Positions 55,341 through 63,843 of a DNA stretch of 64,000 bases are shown here, one piece after another. Origin of the DNA: Bacteroidales bacterium. GTDB lineage: Bacteria > Bacteroidota > Bacteroidia > Bacteroidales > UBA932. Where the stretch lies: the NCBI GenBank assembly GCA_017476575.1, contig JAFUZO010000078.1:21511-85510 (forward strand). The letters run 5' to 3'. The position numbers were made by a program, and so were the translations under genes. The stretch's first letter is position 1; each line of letters opens with the position of its first letter. The notes under the pieces are model-generated. The model saw nothing but the letters and a program-made list of their open reading frames with translations. It was not told the origin of the DNA and did no database searches.

Positions 55341-55371
55341 CAAATGTAGGACAAAGCCGCGTTTCCGCCAA
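55341..55371 (-). promoter_or_regulatory. Promoter of the BNR-4/BACON operon
   Basis: On the minus strand TTG (55371-55369) and TACATTTG (55348-55341) are separated by 20 bases, one of the best matches in the window. The leader would be about 18 bases. Confidence 0.7.
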
Positions 55372-55481
55372 GCCTCGCCCGCGAATTGGGCCGTAAATGC
55401 CAGCATCGGGCCGTCCGTTGCACCTTCCGGGCGGAAATCCGGAGAAAAATCGCTAACTTGCGGCTTCAATCCGTTTGAACC

Positions 55482-57413
55482 ATGAACTGCCTCATCGCCA
55501 TCCTGCTCTGCCTCGTGCAGAACCCCGACTGGACCGCCCTGCGGAGCGCCTTCCGGGATGCGGCCGCTGCCACGGCCGTGACGAAGGACGCCCTGACCGA
55601 CGAATACATCACCCTGTCCGACCACGGCCGGATGAACGATGTCCTGCTGCTCCAACTCTATACGAGCGTCCACCTGCCGGAGGACGAGGTGGAGTGGCTG
55701 CTGGACCTGTTCTCGGAGGACGGGACCTTCTCGGACATCGACTATGCCGACCAGCACCGCGGCAAATGGCCCGCTTCCCTCCACCTGACCCGGATGCAGG
55801 CGCTGGCAAAACTGTATGTTTCGAAGGGGTCGCCGTGGTACCAGGACACCCGCCTGCGGGAAGTCCTGCACCGGGGTGCGGCCTGGTGGTGCACCGCACG
55901 GCCGAAGAACCCCAACTGGTGGCACAACGTCATCGGCGTCCCCAAGAAACTCGGGACGGTGCTGGTCATGCTGTATGACGAATGGACGCCGGAGGAATTG
56001 GCGGCGGGCCTTGCCGTCATGGACCAGTGCACCTTCGGGATGACCGGACAGAACAAGGTCTGGCGGGCCGGGAACATGCTGATGAAGGGCCTCCTGACCG
56101 AGGACGGCGACCTGGTCCGAAAGGCCGTGGACACGATGGCGGAGGAGATTGTCATCACCGAGGACGAGGGCATCCAGCCTGACGGGTCCTTCCACCAGCA
56201 CGGTCCCCAACTCCAGTTCGGCAACTACGGGCTGGCCTATGCCGAGGGGCTTTCCTTCTGGGAACGGGCCCTCGACGGCACGCCCTACGCCTTCACGGAC
56301 GCGCAGCGCCAGATCCTCGAAACCTTCATCCTGGACGGCCTGGCCTGGACCTTCTGGCGGGGGCAGATGGACCCGAGTTCCTGCGGCCGCCAACTGTTCC
56401 GCAGCAGCCTGCGGGGCAAGGCGTTGTCCTTCGTCGTGACGGCGGACAACCTGGCCCATACCTCCTCGGAGCAGCGGGAACTGTTCGGCCGGCTTGCGGA
56501 GCAGACCCTGCACCCCGGAGCCGTAGAGGCGCTGACCGGGGCCCGGTATTTCCCCCGCTCCGACTACGGCATCTACCGCACACCGGGCTGGTATGCCTCC
56601 GTCCGGATGCACTCGGAGCGGACCATCGGCTTCGAATTCACCAACCGGGAGAACCTGGGCGGCTGGTTCACGGCCGACGGCGCCCTCCTGACCCTCCGGG
56701 ACGGGCAGGAATACACCGATATCTTCCCGGAATGGGACTGGCGTATGATTCCGGGGGTCACCGCCTACGACGACGGGACGCCGCTCAAGACCCTGGACGG
56801 GCGGGAGGACAAGGAGAACCATACCGCCCATGTCGGCGGGCTGGCGGCCGGTGAGGTGCTCTGCACGACGATGGAAATCAACCGGGACGGGCTCCATGCC
56901 CTCAAGGCGATGTTCTTCTTCCCGGACGGCATCGTCGCCCTCGGGACGGACATCCACGGCACGCCGCAGATGACGGTCACGACCGCGCTGGAGCAGAACC
57001 GACTGAACGGGGAGGTCTGGCAGGACGGGCAGGTCCGGGCCTGGCACCGCGGGAAGGGATACATCTCCCTGGACGGGCACCCGCTCCAGGTCACGGCCGG
57101 GCCGCAGGAAGGCGACTGGGGCCTGCTCGACCCCGCCTTCGCCGGGCAGGCGCAGCAGGGCGATGTGTTCCGCTGCTGGATCGCGCAGGACAGCAGCCAC
57201 TATGCTTATGCCGTCTACCCCGACATCTCCCTGCGGTCGTTCCGTCGGGCCGCGCGCCGTCCCCGGGCCCGTGTCCTGTCCAACGACCGGTCCTGCCAGA
57301 GTGTCGCATGGGGCGCCTGGACCTGCATCGTCGACCATACCGGGACGCCTTCCATCCGCATCCTGCACAAGGGGCGGGAGGTCGGCCGGACCGAATTATC
57401 TCCTTTATCCTGA
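55482..57413 (+). CDS. PL8-family-type polysaccharide lyase
   Basis: The 643-residue protein shows the PL8 (hyaluronate, chondroitin AC or xanthan lyase) architecture. An alpha-helical toroid carries NWWHNVIGVPKKLG with the catalytic Asn, DGSFHQHGPQLQFGNYG with the catalytic His and Tyr, and SSCGRQLFRSS with the active-site Arg. The central beta domain follows (ENLGGWFTADGALLTL, DIFPEWDWRMIPGVTA). Length is shorter than two-domain chondroitin lyases (about 700 or more). The N-terminus is short and uncharged (MNCLIAILLCLVQ), so the secretion signal is atypical. It is transcribed alone, divergently from the BNR-4 operon, with TAACTTGC as a poor promoter match. The ProXp-ala-like gene starts 4 bases after its stop. 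Confidence 0.82.
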   Translation: MNCLIAILLCLVQNPDWTALRSAFRDAAAATAVTKDALTDEYITLSDHGRMNDVLLLQLYTSVHLPEDEVEWLLDLFSEDGTFSDIDYADQHRGKWPASLHLTRMQALAKLYVSKGSPWYQDTRLREVLHRGAAWWCTARPKNPNWWHNVIGVPKKLGTVLVMLYDEWTPEELAAGLAVMDQCTFGMTGQNKVWRAGNMLMKGLLTEDGDLVRKAVDTMAEEIVITEDEGIQPDGSFHQHGPQLQFGNYGLAYAEGLSFWERALDGTPYAFTDAQRQILETFILDGLAWTFWRGQMDPSSCGRQLFRSSLRGKALSFVVTADNLAHTSSEQRELFGRLAEQTLHPGAVEALTGARYFPRSDYGIYRTPGWYASVRMHSERTIGFEFTNRENLGGWFTADGALLTLRDGQEYTDIFPEWDWRMIPGVTAYDDGTPLKTLDGREDKENHTAHVGGLAAGEVLCTTMEINRDGLHALKAMFFFPDGIVALGTDIHGTPQMTVTTALEQNRLNGEVWQDGQVRAWHRGKGYISLDGHPLQVTAGPQEGDWGLLDPAFAGQAQQGDVFRCWIAQDSSHYAYAVYPDISLRSFRRAARRPRARVLSNDRSCQSVAWGAWTCIVDHTGTPSIRILHKGREVGRTELSPLS

Positions 57414-57417
57414 GCCT

Positions 57418-57951
57418 ATGTTCCACGTCAGCGACCCTGTTCCGACGGCTCCCGAAGTGTTCTCCACTCCCCTGCAGGAGGCCGTGTACCAGACTTTCTC
57501 CCGCCTGTCGATCCCTTTCGAGCGGGTGGACACCGACCCGGGCCTCACGATGGAGGACTGCCAGCATATCGACGCGAAGATCGGCTGCCGCATCGTGAAG
57601 ACGCTCTTCCTGTGCAATCGCCAGCAGACGGAGTTCTACCTGTATGTCACCACGGATGACAAGCCGTTCGTGACCAAGGACTTCTGCCGTTCGCTCGGCA
57701 TCCCGCGGGTGTCGTTCGCACCGGCCGACCGGCTCCTGGCCCTCACGGGTGTGACGGTCGGCGCCACGACCGTGTTGAGCGCCCTCCTCCCGAGCGCCGC
57801 CGGGGTGCACCTCGTCATGGACCGCAGCGTCGCCGAAGCCCCTTGGTTCGCCTGCACCGACGGCACCCCCACCAGCTTCGTCAAGCTGGCGACCGCCGAC
57901 CTCCTCATCCGCCTTCTCCCCTCCAGCGACCACACCCTGACGCTGATCTGA
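57418..57951 (+). CDS. YbaK/ProXp-ala-type prolyl-tRNA editing protein
   Basis: The 177-residue protein is a stand-alone YbaK/EbsC-domain protein. It has IPFERVDTDPGLTMEDCQHI, KTLFLCNRQQTEFYLYVTTDDKPF with the conserved Lys, and LTGVTVGATTVLSALLPSAAGVHLVMD, the long-sequence form annotated as prolyl-tRNA synthetase-associated domain. These enzymes hydrolyse Ala-tRNA(Pro) in trans to keep proline decoding accurate. It begins 4 bases after the PL8 gene and was probably placed there by chance or shares its transcript. A functional link to polysaccharide use is not evident. A strong bidirectional hairpin follows. Confidence 0.88.
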   Translation: MFHVSDPVPTAPEVFSTPLQEAVYQTFSRLSIPFERVDTDPGLTMEDCQHIDAKIGCRIVKTLFLCNRQQTEFYLYVTTDDKPFVTKDFCRSLGIPRVSFAPADRLLALTGVTVGATTVLSALLPSAAGVHLVMDRSVAEAPWFACTDGTPTSFVKLATADLLIRLLPSSDHTLTLI

Positions 57952-57985
57952 TCCAACACCACAAACACCATCCATGATACAACGC

Positions 57986-58022
57986 CCTTTCCGGAGGCCA
58001 CCTGCAGGAGCCCCCGGAAAGG
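57986..58022. terminator. Bidirectional hairpin between the PL8 and fimbria operons
   Basis: CCTTTCCGG (57986-57994) and CCGGAAAGG (58014-58022) form a perfect 9-bp stem around a GC-rich loop. A-rich sequence follows on the plus strand (aaaaag). It lies between the convergent ProXp-ala and fimbria-like genes. Confidence 0.75.
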
Positions 58023-58049
58023 AAAAAGCAGTATCGGACCGGGAACAGA

Positions 58050-59789
58050 TCAGTTGATTGTCACTTTCTCGGTCTTGAAGTAGGTGGTGCCGATATAAAG
58101 GTTCGTGGTTCCTGCGGCCAGGCGTTTGAAAGCGGCCGTGAAAGACTGGCCATCCTGATAGGCAGCCCAAGTCACGGTCTTGATGAACTGGACAGCGTTC
58201 TTCCCGCTACCGGTCAGCGAGGAACTGCCACTTGCTGTCATATCTTTTCCATTCTCGGAGCCGTAGTCCGGATTCAGTACACTGGCGGAATCTTCGAAGG
58301 TCAATTCGATCGGGAACATGGAGCTGGGCAGGCCCTCCGGCAGGGTAACGCACACGGAACCGGAGCCACCGGAGGCGATCGTCTGCGTGGCGGGGCTGAC
58401 GGTCAACGTCTGCACCGGAAGTACCCGGATCCGGATGTTGCGGACCAGCGTGCCAGAGCCGGTCTGTCCGGTGACGCGGAACGTGGAGAGACCTTCCTGA
58501 TCCGCCTTCACCGTATATTCGAGATCATACCATGCGTCGGCCGCCTTCGTGCCACCTTCTGTCCATCCACCAGCCGGGACGATGAGCGACGGCTGTGTCG
58601 GCACCGTCAGGGATGCCGCGGCGGAAGCACTCTCCTGCGTGGCATCCGGCAGGAATTTATATCGGAAATAGCCGGTCTGGTCCAATTCGGAACGGACAAA
58701 GACTTTCTCGATATACTGGACATACATGCGGGACAAGCCGTCCGAAATGTCTTCGAGTTCCTGGGTCGAGAGATCTGTGGATATATTACCGTTGAAAGAA
58801 TAGTTCGCCGCCTCTTCCGGCGTGGCATAGCCTTTCTTGGAGACCTTGTCAATCCGAAGGGTGTAGAGGAAGTTCCGGTAGATAGGAAGGTAACCGCCAT
58901 CGCTGTCCATCAGGTCCATCCGATAGTAGCACACCTCGCCGTTCCAGGTACATTTCATCAGGATAAAGGTCGGGTTGGCCGTAGGCTCGGGCCTCTCATA
59001 AAGATAGTCCTGCGCCTTCCCGTCCTCGTCCGTCCACTTGCCGGCATTCTCCGTGTCGATGGCCGACTCATCAGGCATGTACCCGGGATAATTCTCCCGG
59101 AGCGCATCCAGTGTGGCATCGGCATAGCCACTGTAGAAGGCTCCATCCTTGATGATGGCAAAACTCCCCTCGGAGGGTTTATTGTAGGTCTCGAAACCCA
59201 GGAGGTTGAACGTCACACCCGATGGCAAGGCGACACTCCCGCTGACCTTCACGGACAATTTTGCGAAATTCCGAACCAGACGGACCTGCCTGAAAGCCTC
59301 TGCCGCGGTTGCCGTTCCGCCGGGCAGGTCGATATACTGCCAGTAACCATCGTCCGTCCCCTGGGTCACGAGGGTCTTCATGATGTCCTGCCAGGCTTCC
59401 GTCGCCCCGCCGGACAAGGTGGCGAAATCCAGCGTTCCCGGCATGGCGATGACATGGACGGACTGGTGGGATTCCGTCTTCCGGAGCGACACGATGTATT
59501 CCTTATGGTAATTTTCCTGCCCATCCTTACTGAAATCGGCGTCCGAGGCCGGGAAGACCTCGACCAGATCGTTGAAGTTGCCGCTGGAACCAAAGACCAG
59601 CACGTAGACATGAAGGTCCTTCGCAGGCGTTTCACCCATCGCACGAGTGACAGGCCGGTTCTGCGGGAGGTTCAGGCCCATGGTGAAGGTCACCCGTTCC
59701 ACCCCGTCCTCCTGAGGCGGGACCGTCGTCCCTTTGGTACAGGCTGCCGCACAAAGCAGCGCCGCCGTCAAATACAATATCTTTTTCAT
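58050..59789 (-). CDS. Fimbria-like surface lipoprotein, type V pilus accessory (579 aa)
   Basis: The protein has a lipoprotein signal (ALLCAAACTKG, Cys 17). Near residue 49 the sequence VTRAMGE contains an Arg-Ala bond like the Arg-gingipain-type maturation site of type V pilins. The N-terminal half (residues 55-340) resembles FimB/Mfa2-type fimbrial proteins (HVYVLVFGSSGNFND, FYSGYAD, YLPIYRNFLYTLRIDKV). The C-terminal half is Ser/Thr-rich beta structure with SASAAASL and a BACON-like VTVSP segment. It is likely an anchor, assembly or minor fimbrial subunit on the outer membrane; the exact family is inferred. It is the last gene of the operon, 5 bases after the 772-residue gene. Confidence 0.65.
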   Translation of the reverse strand: MKKILYLTAALLCAAACTKGTTVPPQEDGVERVTFTMGLNLPQNRPVTRAMGETPAKDLHVYVLVFGSSGNFNDLVEVFPASDADFSKDGQENYHKEYIVSLRKTESHQSVHVIAMPGTLDFATLSGGATEAWQDIMKTLVTQGTDDGYWQYIDLPGGTATAAEAFRQVRLVRNFAKLSVKVSGSVALPSGVTFNLLGFETYNKPSEGSFAIIKDGAFYSGYADATLDALRENYPGYMPDESAIDTENAGKWTDEDGKAQDYLYERPEPTANPTFILMKCTWNGEVCYYRMDLMDSDGGYLPIYRNFLYTLRIDKVSKKGYATPEEAANYSFNGNISTDLSTQELEDISDGLSRMYVQYIEKVFVRSELDQTGYFRYKFLPDATQESASAAASLTVPTQPSLIVPAGGWTEGGTKAADAWYDLEYTVKADQEGLSTFRVTGQTGSGTLVRNIRIRVLPVQTLTVSPATQTIASGGSGSVCVTLPEGLPSSMFPIELTFEDSASVLNPDYGSENGKDMTASGSSSLTGSGKNAVQFIKTVTWAAYQDGQSFTAAFKRLAAGTTNLYIGTTYFKTEKVTIN

Positions 59790-59794
59790 ACCGT

Positions 59795-62113
59795 CTAATT
59801 GCTCATTTTGTTTGCAAAATCATAGCCCAGCCATTTCTTGGCGGCTTTGTCGTTGGTCGTCGGCTTACCATTGTCGTCCAGCGGCTCCTCTCCCCAGTAC
59901 CAGGCATCGTAGACGCAGCGGACGTATTGGTTCATTCCTTGAGTCGCTGACTCCCCTATATATGATTGATTACTGAATTTTTTTCGGTGATATGAATAAA
60001 ATCTACCAGAAGAGGCCCAATATCCTTCCTCTGACTCATCTTTAGTAGATTTAACCTTTGAATAAAAAAGATCCTCTATCTTCTTGTTTGCATTCAACTT
60101 CTGCAGAAAGTTTATTTCTTCCTCTGTAGGAATCCGCCAACGCCCCGCCGGATAACCGTTTTCCTGATAGGCGGCACATCTTACCACTGCTTCATTATAA
60201 CGGACCGGTGCTGTCTTGCCATACGATGAAGCAATAATGAACAGAGGAGCTACACCATGGATGTCGTCCCTTGTTGAATGATAATTGGTCAAACCACTCA
60301 GCGTTGCGCCCGTTGTTGTTGTGCTACCAAATCGGAGATTGTCTTCTTGTATCATGCGCGGGTCTAAAACGGGAATGTCATCAGAAATGGCCGCCGAAAC
60401 AATGTGCAAAAATTCGGATTTGTTATTGGCAGATGTTAAGACTTCAGATTCTGAATAGACACGTCCAAGGGCATTAGATGTTTTCCAGCCGCTGTTATAA
60501 TACCCGCGAAATTTGTTGTCTGATGTTACGGGAGATGTTCCACTTTTAGGTGCCCCCGTTTTATTCACAAACACGTTCTTGTTTGACTGGATCTGCCGCC
60601 GGACGAAGTTCGGATTCTGTGTCAGGGTGACCACCTTGTCGTAGGAGGCTGCCTCTCCGGTCAGGTGCAGGCGGAGAACATAGACATACGGCGTGGCGTC
60701 GAAATAGCTCTTCGTGAAATCGTCGATCAACCGGTGGTTGATGCTCAGCGTCTTGCCCACATCGTCATAGGATACCCACCCCCTCACATCGTCCGCCGTC
60801 AAGCGTGCTCCGTCCGGACGGCAGAGGGTGGCAATGTTGGCCTCGTCCGGTGCCCCGCTCAGGATCAGCACCGTCTCTGCGGCCCCGCTGCTGGTGTATT
60901 TGACTTGGTAGATCTTGTCGATGCTCATCTCGACAGGTCCCGAGGCGATGTAGGAAATCGTGGTGCTTGTCCCATAGAAGGTAACGGAAGAACGCTCGGG
61001 GCTGATATACTTGACATCCGGGATGATGCTGCTGATCAGGTCCTCTCCGGAATCATTCCAATGCAGGACCGTGAAGGCCTCCAGTTCGACCAGGGGCTCT
61101 TTCTCTGCCGGGCTGACCCGGACAGCAGCCGTCAGCCGGTACCAGCAGTTGGCATTGAGCGAAGTGATTCCGCCTGGCAGCATGATCTTATAGTACCGTT
61201 CATCAGAGATACCCTTATAGGTGACGACTCCGTCCTTGCGGGTCTCGATACCCCAGCGGAGGATGAGTTTCAAGGCCGGTGCGTCCGCCGCGCCTTCTTC
61301 CCACCGCTGCGGGTAGGAGTAATGGGTCTGGGTCAGGTTGTCCTCCGCATAGCGCAGGTATTCCGTGTTGGCGAGTCCAAGGTCATCAGGAAGCCAGAAG
61401 GTGGCACCTTCCGACTTCGCCGCGCCCGCGCCGAGCAGAGCCTGCCGGGCCTCTTTCTCCAAGCGTACGCGCGCCACCTCGTACATCGGTGTCCAAGTCG
61501 TGGTCTTGTCCCCGTCCACCGTCTCGATGGGTTCGGTACCGAAATCCAACGTCAGGCTCAGCTTCGCCGTCAGGCGCTTCAACGGGATATCGACCTCTTT
61601 CGTGCTGGCAGAGAGGCGTTTCTCTGCCGTCATCACGAAATATTTCTCTGATCCTTCAGCTATCACTTCGGCATAGGTGCCATGAGTGTCTCCGACGGCC
61701 AGCCCCTTGATCTGGCTCAGTGTCTTTCCGGAGAGGTCACCGGTATAATTGGCAACGGCATAGAAGATGGCGCTACCATGCGGGAAAAGTTCATCCGCGT
61801 TCGGAACGCCTTCGTCTTCGAGACGGACCGTGAACGAGTGTTTCTCAGCCATTTTGTCTTCAGGCGTATAAGTGCTGGAATAGAGAGGTTGGCTTTCCTC
61901 GTCTGCGAAAAAGAAGTAGTCTATTCGTCCGATATAGTTCTCACGGCCCTCGCCGGTCATCGGATCGGCCGCAGCACGGGTGACGGGTGATGAGCACAAC
62001 AGGTTCAGCCGGAGAGCGGCTTCATCCAGCCGCACTTCGCTTCCGTCCTTGCTGCAAGAAGCGCTCCCAGTCAGCACCAAGGCTACTGCTGCGAATATCA
62101 TGGAGTTTTTCAT
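59795..62113 (-). CDS. Fimbria-like surface lipoprotein with variable C-terminal domain (772 aa)
   Basis: The protein has a lipoprotein signal (LTGSASC, Cys 20) and the VTRAAAD motif at residues 44-50, an Arg-Ala site like the one in its neighbour. Residues 60-350 look like a fimbrial N-terminal region with YRLTAAVRVSPAEKEPLVELEAFTVLHWND. The C-terminal third contains NGYPAGRWRIPTEEEINFLQKL, YWASSGRFYSYH and YVRCVYDAWYWGE, a fold common in Bacteroidales fimbrial tip proteins. The stretch encoding about residues 506-723 (roughly 59945-60595) is very AT-rich, unlike the flanks. The gene starts 6 bases after the fimbrillin-type gene, so it is probably a minor or tip adhesin. Confidence 0.65.
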   Translation of the reverse strand: MKNSMIFAAVALVLTGSASCSKDGSEVRLDEAALRLNLLCSSPVTRAAADPMTGEGRENYIGRIDYFFFADEESQPLYSSTYTPEDKMAEKHSFTVRLEDEGVPNADELFPHGSAIFYAVANYTGDLSGKTLSQIKGLAVGDTHGTYAEVIAEGSEKYFVMTAEKRLSASTKEVDIPLKRLTAKLSLTLDFGTEPIETVDGDKTTTWTPMYEVARVRLEKEARQALLGAGAAKSEGATFWLPDDLGLANTEYLRYAEDNLTQTHYSYPQRWEEGAADAPALKLILRWGIETRKDGVVTYKGISDERYYKIMLPGGITSLNANCWYRLTAAVRVSPAEKEPLVELEAFTVLHWNDSGEDLISSIIPDVKYISPERSSVTFYGTSTTISYIASGPVEMSIDKIYQVKYTSSGAAETVLILSGAPDEANIATLCRPDGARLTADDVRGWVSYDDVGKTLSINHRLIDDFTKSYFDATPYVYVLRLHLTGEAASYDKVVTLTQNPNFVRRQIQSNKNVFVNKTGAPKSGTSPVTSDNKFRGYYNSGWKTSNALGRVYSESEVLTSANNKSEFLHIVSAAISDDIPVLDPRMIQEDNLRFGSTTTTGATLSGLTNYHSTRDDIHGVAPLFIIASSYGKTAPVRYNEAVVRCAAYQENGYPAGRWRIPTEEEINFLQKLNANKKIEDLFYSKVKSTKDESEEGYWASSGRFYSYHRKKFSNQSYIGESATQGMNQYVRCVYDAWYWGEEPLDDNGKPTTNDKAAKKWLGYDFANKMSN

Positions 62114-62119
62114 ATACGA

Positions 62120-63607
62120 CTAATTATTGGTTATGACCTGGGCACCGCCTCGAGTGACCTCGCTATTGATGCAATACCGGTGCCCGTCGACCTCGACGTA
62201 GAAGTTCAATTCGCCCTGTCCGGTCGAGGTTCCCTTCGTTATCGTCAGATTGATACGGCCGTTGATAACGCCGGAGAGCGTACCGTCTCCATCGACCGTG
62301 GCGTCATCTGCAGCCAGCGTCACCGCCGACGGATTGCTGTTGGTGATGAGCCACCTCCCGCCCGTCGGGGCATAGACTGAGAAATACTCCTGGATGGGGG
62401 CCTCTCCGGCGAACGACGCGGCTGTCCGGCTCCACTCTGCCGCCCCACTGATACGGTAGAGGGCGCCGGCATTGATAATCGGGCTGTCCGTATAATCCAG
62501 CGTCTCGACATCGACATCCCACGGAAGCGACAGGTTGAAGACTGTGAACTTCCATTGATTGGACGGCAGTTTGAGGCCTCTGATCCGGTACTTGCGGCCA
62601 CCGGTGAAGGCGATCGGCTTTCCGGCGAGGGCGGCATCGGGATAATCTTTACTATAATTGAGTTTCAGGATCCGTGTGCCGACCTCGTCCTTGAAATAGA
62701 CGGATAGGTCCGTCAGGTCTGTCGGCAGGGTGAAAACCGTGAAAGAACGTGACTTGCCCTGCTCAAGCGTGCCGATCTCGTCAATATTCTGCACATGGAC
62801 TGTTCCATTGTCCGTCCGGTCATAGTCCTCGTCGCTGGTGAATCCGCTGCCGTCGGCGGGTCCAGAGAAAGTTCCTGAGATTGCCTGGGACGTCGATTCC
62901 ATCCGGAATTCCGTCAGGTCGATCGGAGTGTCGGCACTTTCAAAAGTGAACTCGAAGGCAGTGAAGGCCGGTTTGAAGTGAAGTTCCACGGTCTTATTGG
63001 AAGCCTTGGCGATATTATAGGCCGTCATGTAGGCGTACTCCATTTCCGGCTCATAAACGGTGTAGGTTGTCTCGCCGTCCTCTGTGGTCGTGGTATACCA
63101 GTCAGAGGCATTGCTGTTTGCGGTTGTTGCATAGACATGGGCGACAACGGCCTGCTCCTTCTCTATGGCTGCAGTAACCTTTCCCATCTCTTCGCCGGAA
63201 GTGCCGACGGAAAGGCTGGAAGGATAGACCGCCCAGAATCTGTAGTCGTCCTGCCCGTCTATCCAGGCCAGGCCGTTGCCACTGTTCTCGACGATGGCGC
63301 TGCTGCGGTCCCCGTCCTTGTAGCCGATCACGTTGTAGACGGCATCGTGCCTGCCGGGATTGCTGGTCACTTCGGCAATGTCGCTGACGATTTTAATCTT
63401 GTCGCTTCCCGCCGTCCACCAGATGGGTTCGACATTGCTGGTGTTGTCATTGTCCTTGCCGCCGTACTCGGTCTTGGTACAGCTGTCCTGGCTCCAGGTG
63501 CTGAACTTGATGAGTTTTCCGCCTTGGCGGAACTCGTTCTTGCTGCATCCTCCGGGGATGAAGGTGCATCCCAGGAGGGTGGCGATGATGATAGCTTTTG
63601 TCTTCAT
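62120..63607 (-). CDS. Fimbrillin family lipoprotein
   Basis: The 495-residue protein has a lipoprotein signal (TFIPGGCSKN, Cys 21). Features known from fimbrillin/Mfa-like proteins are the TKTEYGG motif after the signal, WTAGSDKIKIVSD, YRFWAVYPSS, a KTVELHFKPAFTAFEFTF segment, and the strand block GRKYRIRGLKLP. These proteins form the shaft or base of type V pili after processing. I chose 63607 as the start because AAGGAGG lies 9 bases upstream; ATGs at 63616 and 63655 have worse spacing. The next gene starts 6 bases later. Confidence 0.75.
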   Translation of the reverse strand: MKTKAIIIATLLGCTFIPGGCSKNEFRQGGKLIKFSTWSQDSCTKTEYGGKDNDNTSNVEPIWWTAGSDKIKIVSDIAEVTSNPGRHDAVYNVIGYKDGDRSSAIVENSGNGLAWIDGQDDYRFWAVYPSSLSVGTSGEEMGKVTAAIEKEQAVVAHVYATTANSNASDWYTTTTEDGETTYTVYEPEMEYAYMTAYNIAKASNKTVELHFKPAFTAFEFTFESADTPIDLTEFRMESTSQAISGTFSGPADGSGFTSDEDYDRTDNGTVHVQNIDEIGTLEQGKSRSFTVFTLPTDLTDLSVYFKDEVGTRILKLNYSKDYPDAALAGKPIAFTGGRKYRIRGLKLPSNQWKFTVFNLSLPWDVDVETLDYTDSPIINAGALYRISGAAEWSRTAASFAGEAPIQEYFSVYAPTGGRWLITNSNPSAVTLAADDATVDGDGTLSGVINGRINLTITKGTSTGQGELNFYVEVDGHRYCINSEVTRGGAQVITNN

Positions 63608-63627
63608 ACTTTTCATCCTCCTTCTGT

Positions 63628-63810
63628 TTACTCCCATTCCCATTTCTCGTTCCAATTGAAGTCGGAACTGCCGGCATCGATGTCGGCAACGGCCTGTCCG
63701 TCCGACTCGACGTACATGCTCTCGTCCACGATGGAGCCGAGGAAGTTCGTCTCCAGTTGGAGGCGCACTTCCCGGACGACCCTCGGTGTCTCGAATTGTT
63801 TCTTCTTCAT
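63628..63810 (-). CDS. Small hypothetical protein upstream of the fimbrillin gene
   Basis: A 60-residue protein (MKKKQFETPRVVREVRLQLETNFLGSIVDE...WEWE) ends 20 bases before the fimbrillin start. It has no signal peptide, is charged at the N-terminus, and ends in an acidic-aromatic tail (DFNWNEKWEWE). I recall similar short proteins with KKKQ-type N-termini preceding surface-structure operons in Bacteroides, but no function is known. The second ATG (63810) is preferred over the first (63816), which would add two residues. It was kept because it keeps frame and fits the operon spacing. Confidence 0.6.
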   Translation of the reverse strand: MKKKQFETPRVVREVRLQLETNFLGSIVDESMYVESDGQAVADIDAGSSDFNWNEKWEWE

Positions 63811-63843
63811 GACCATTTGTATCTTTTATCGTTTTCTTTTGTC

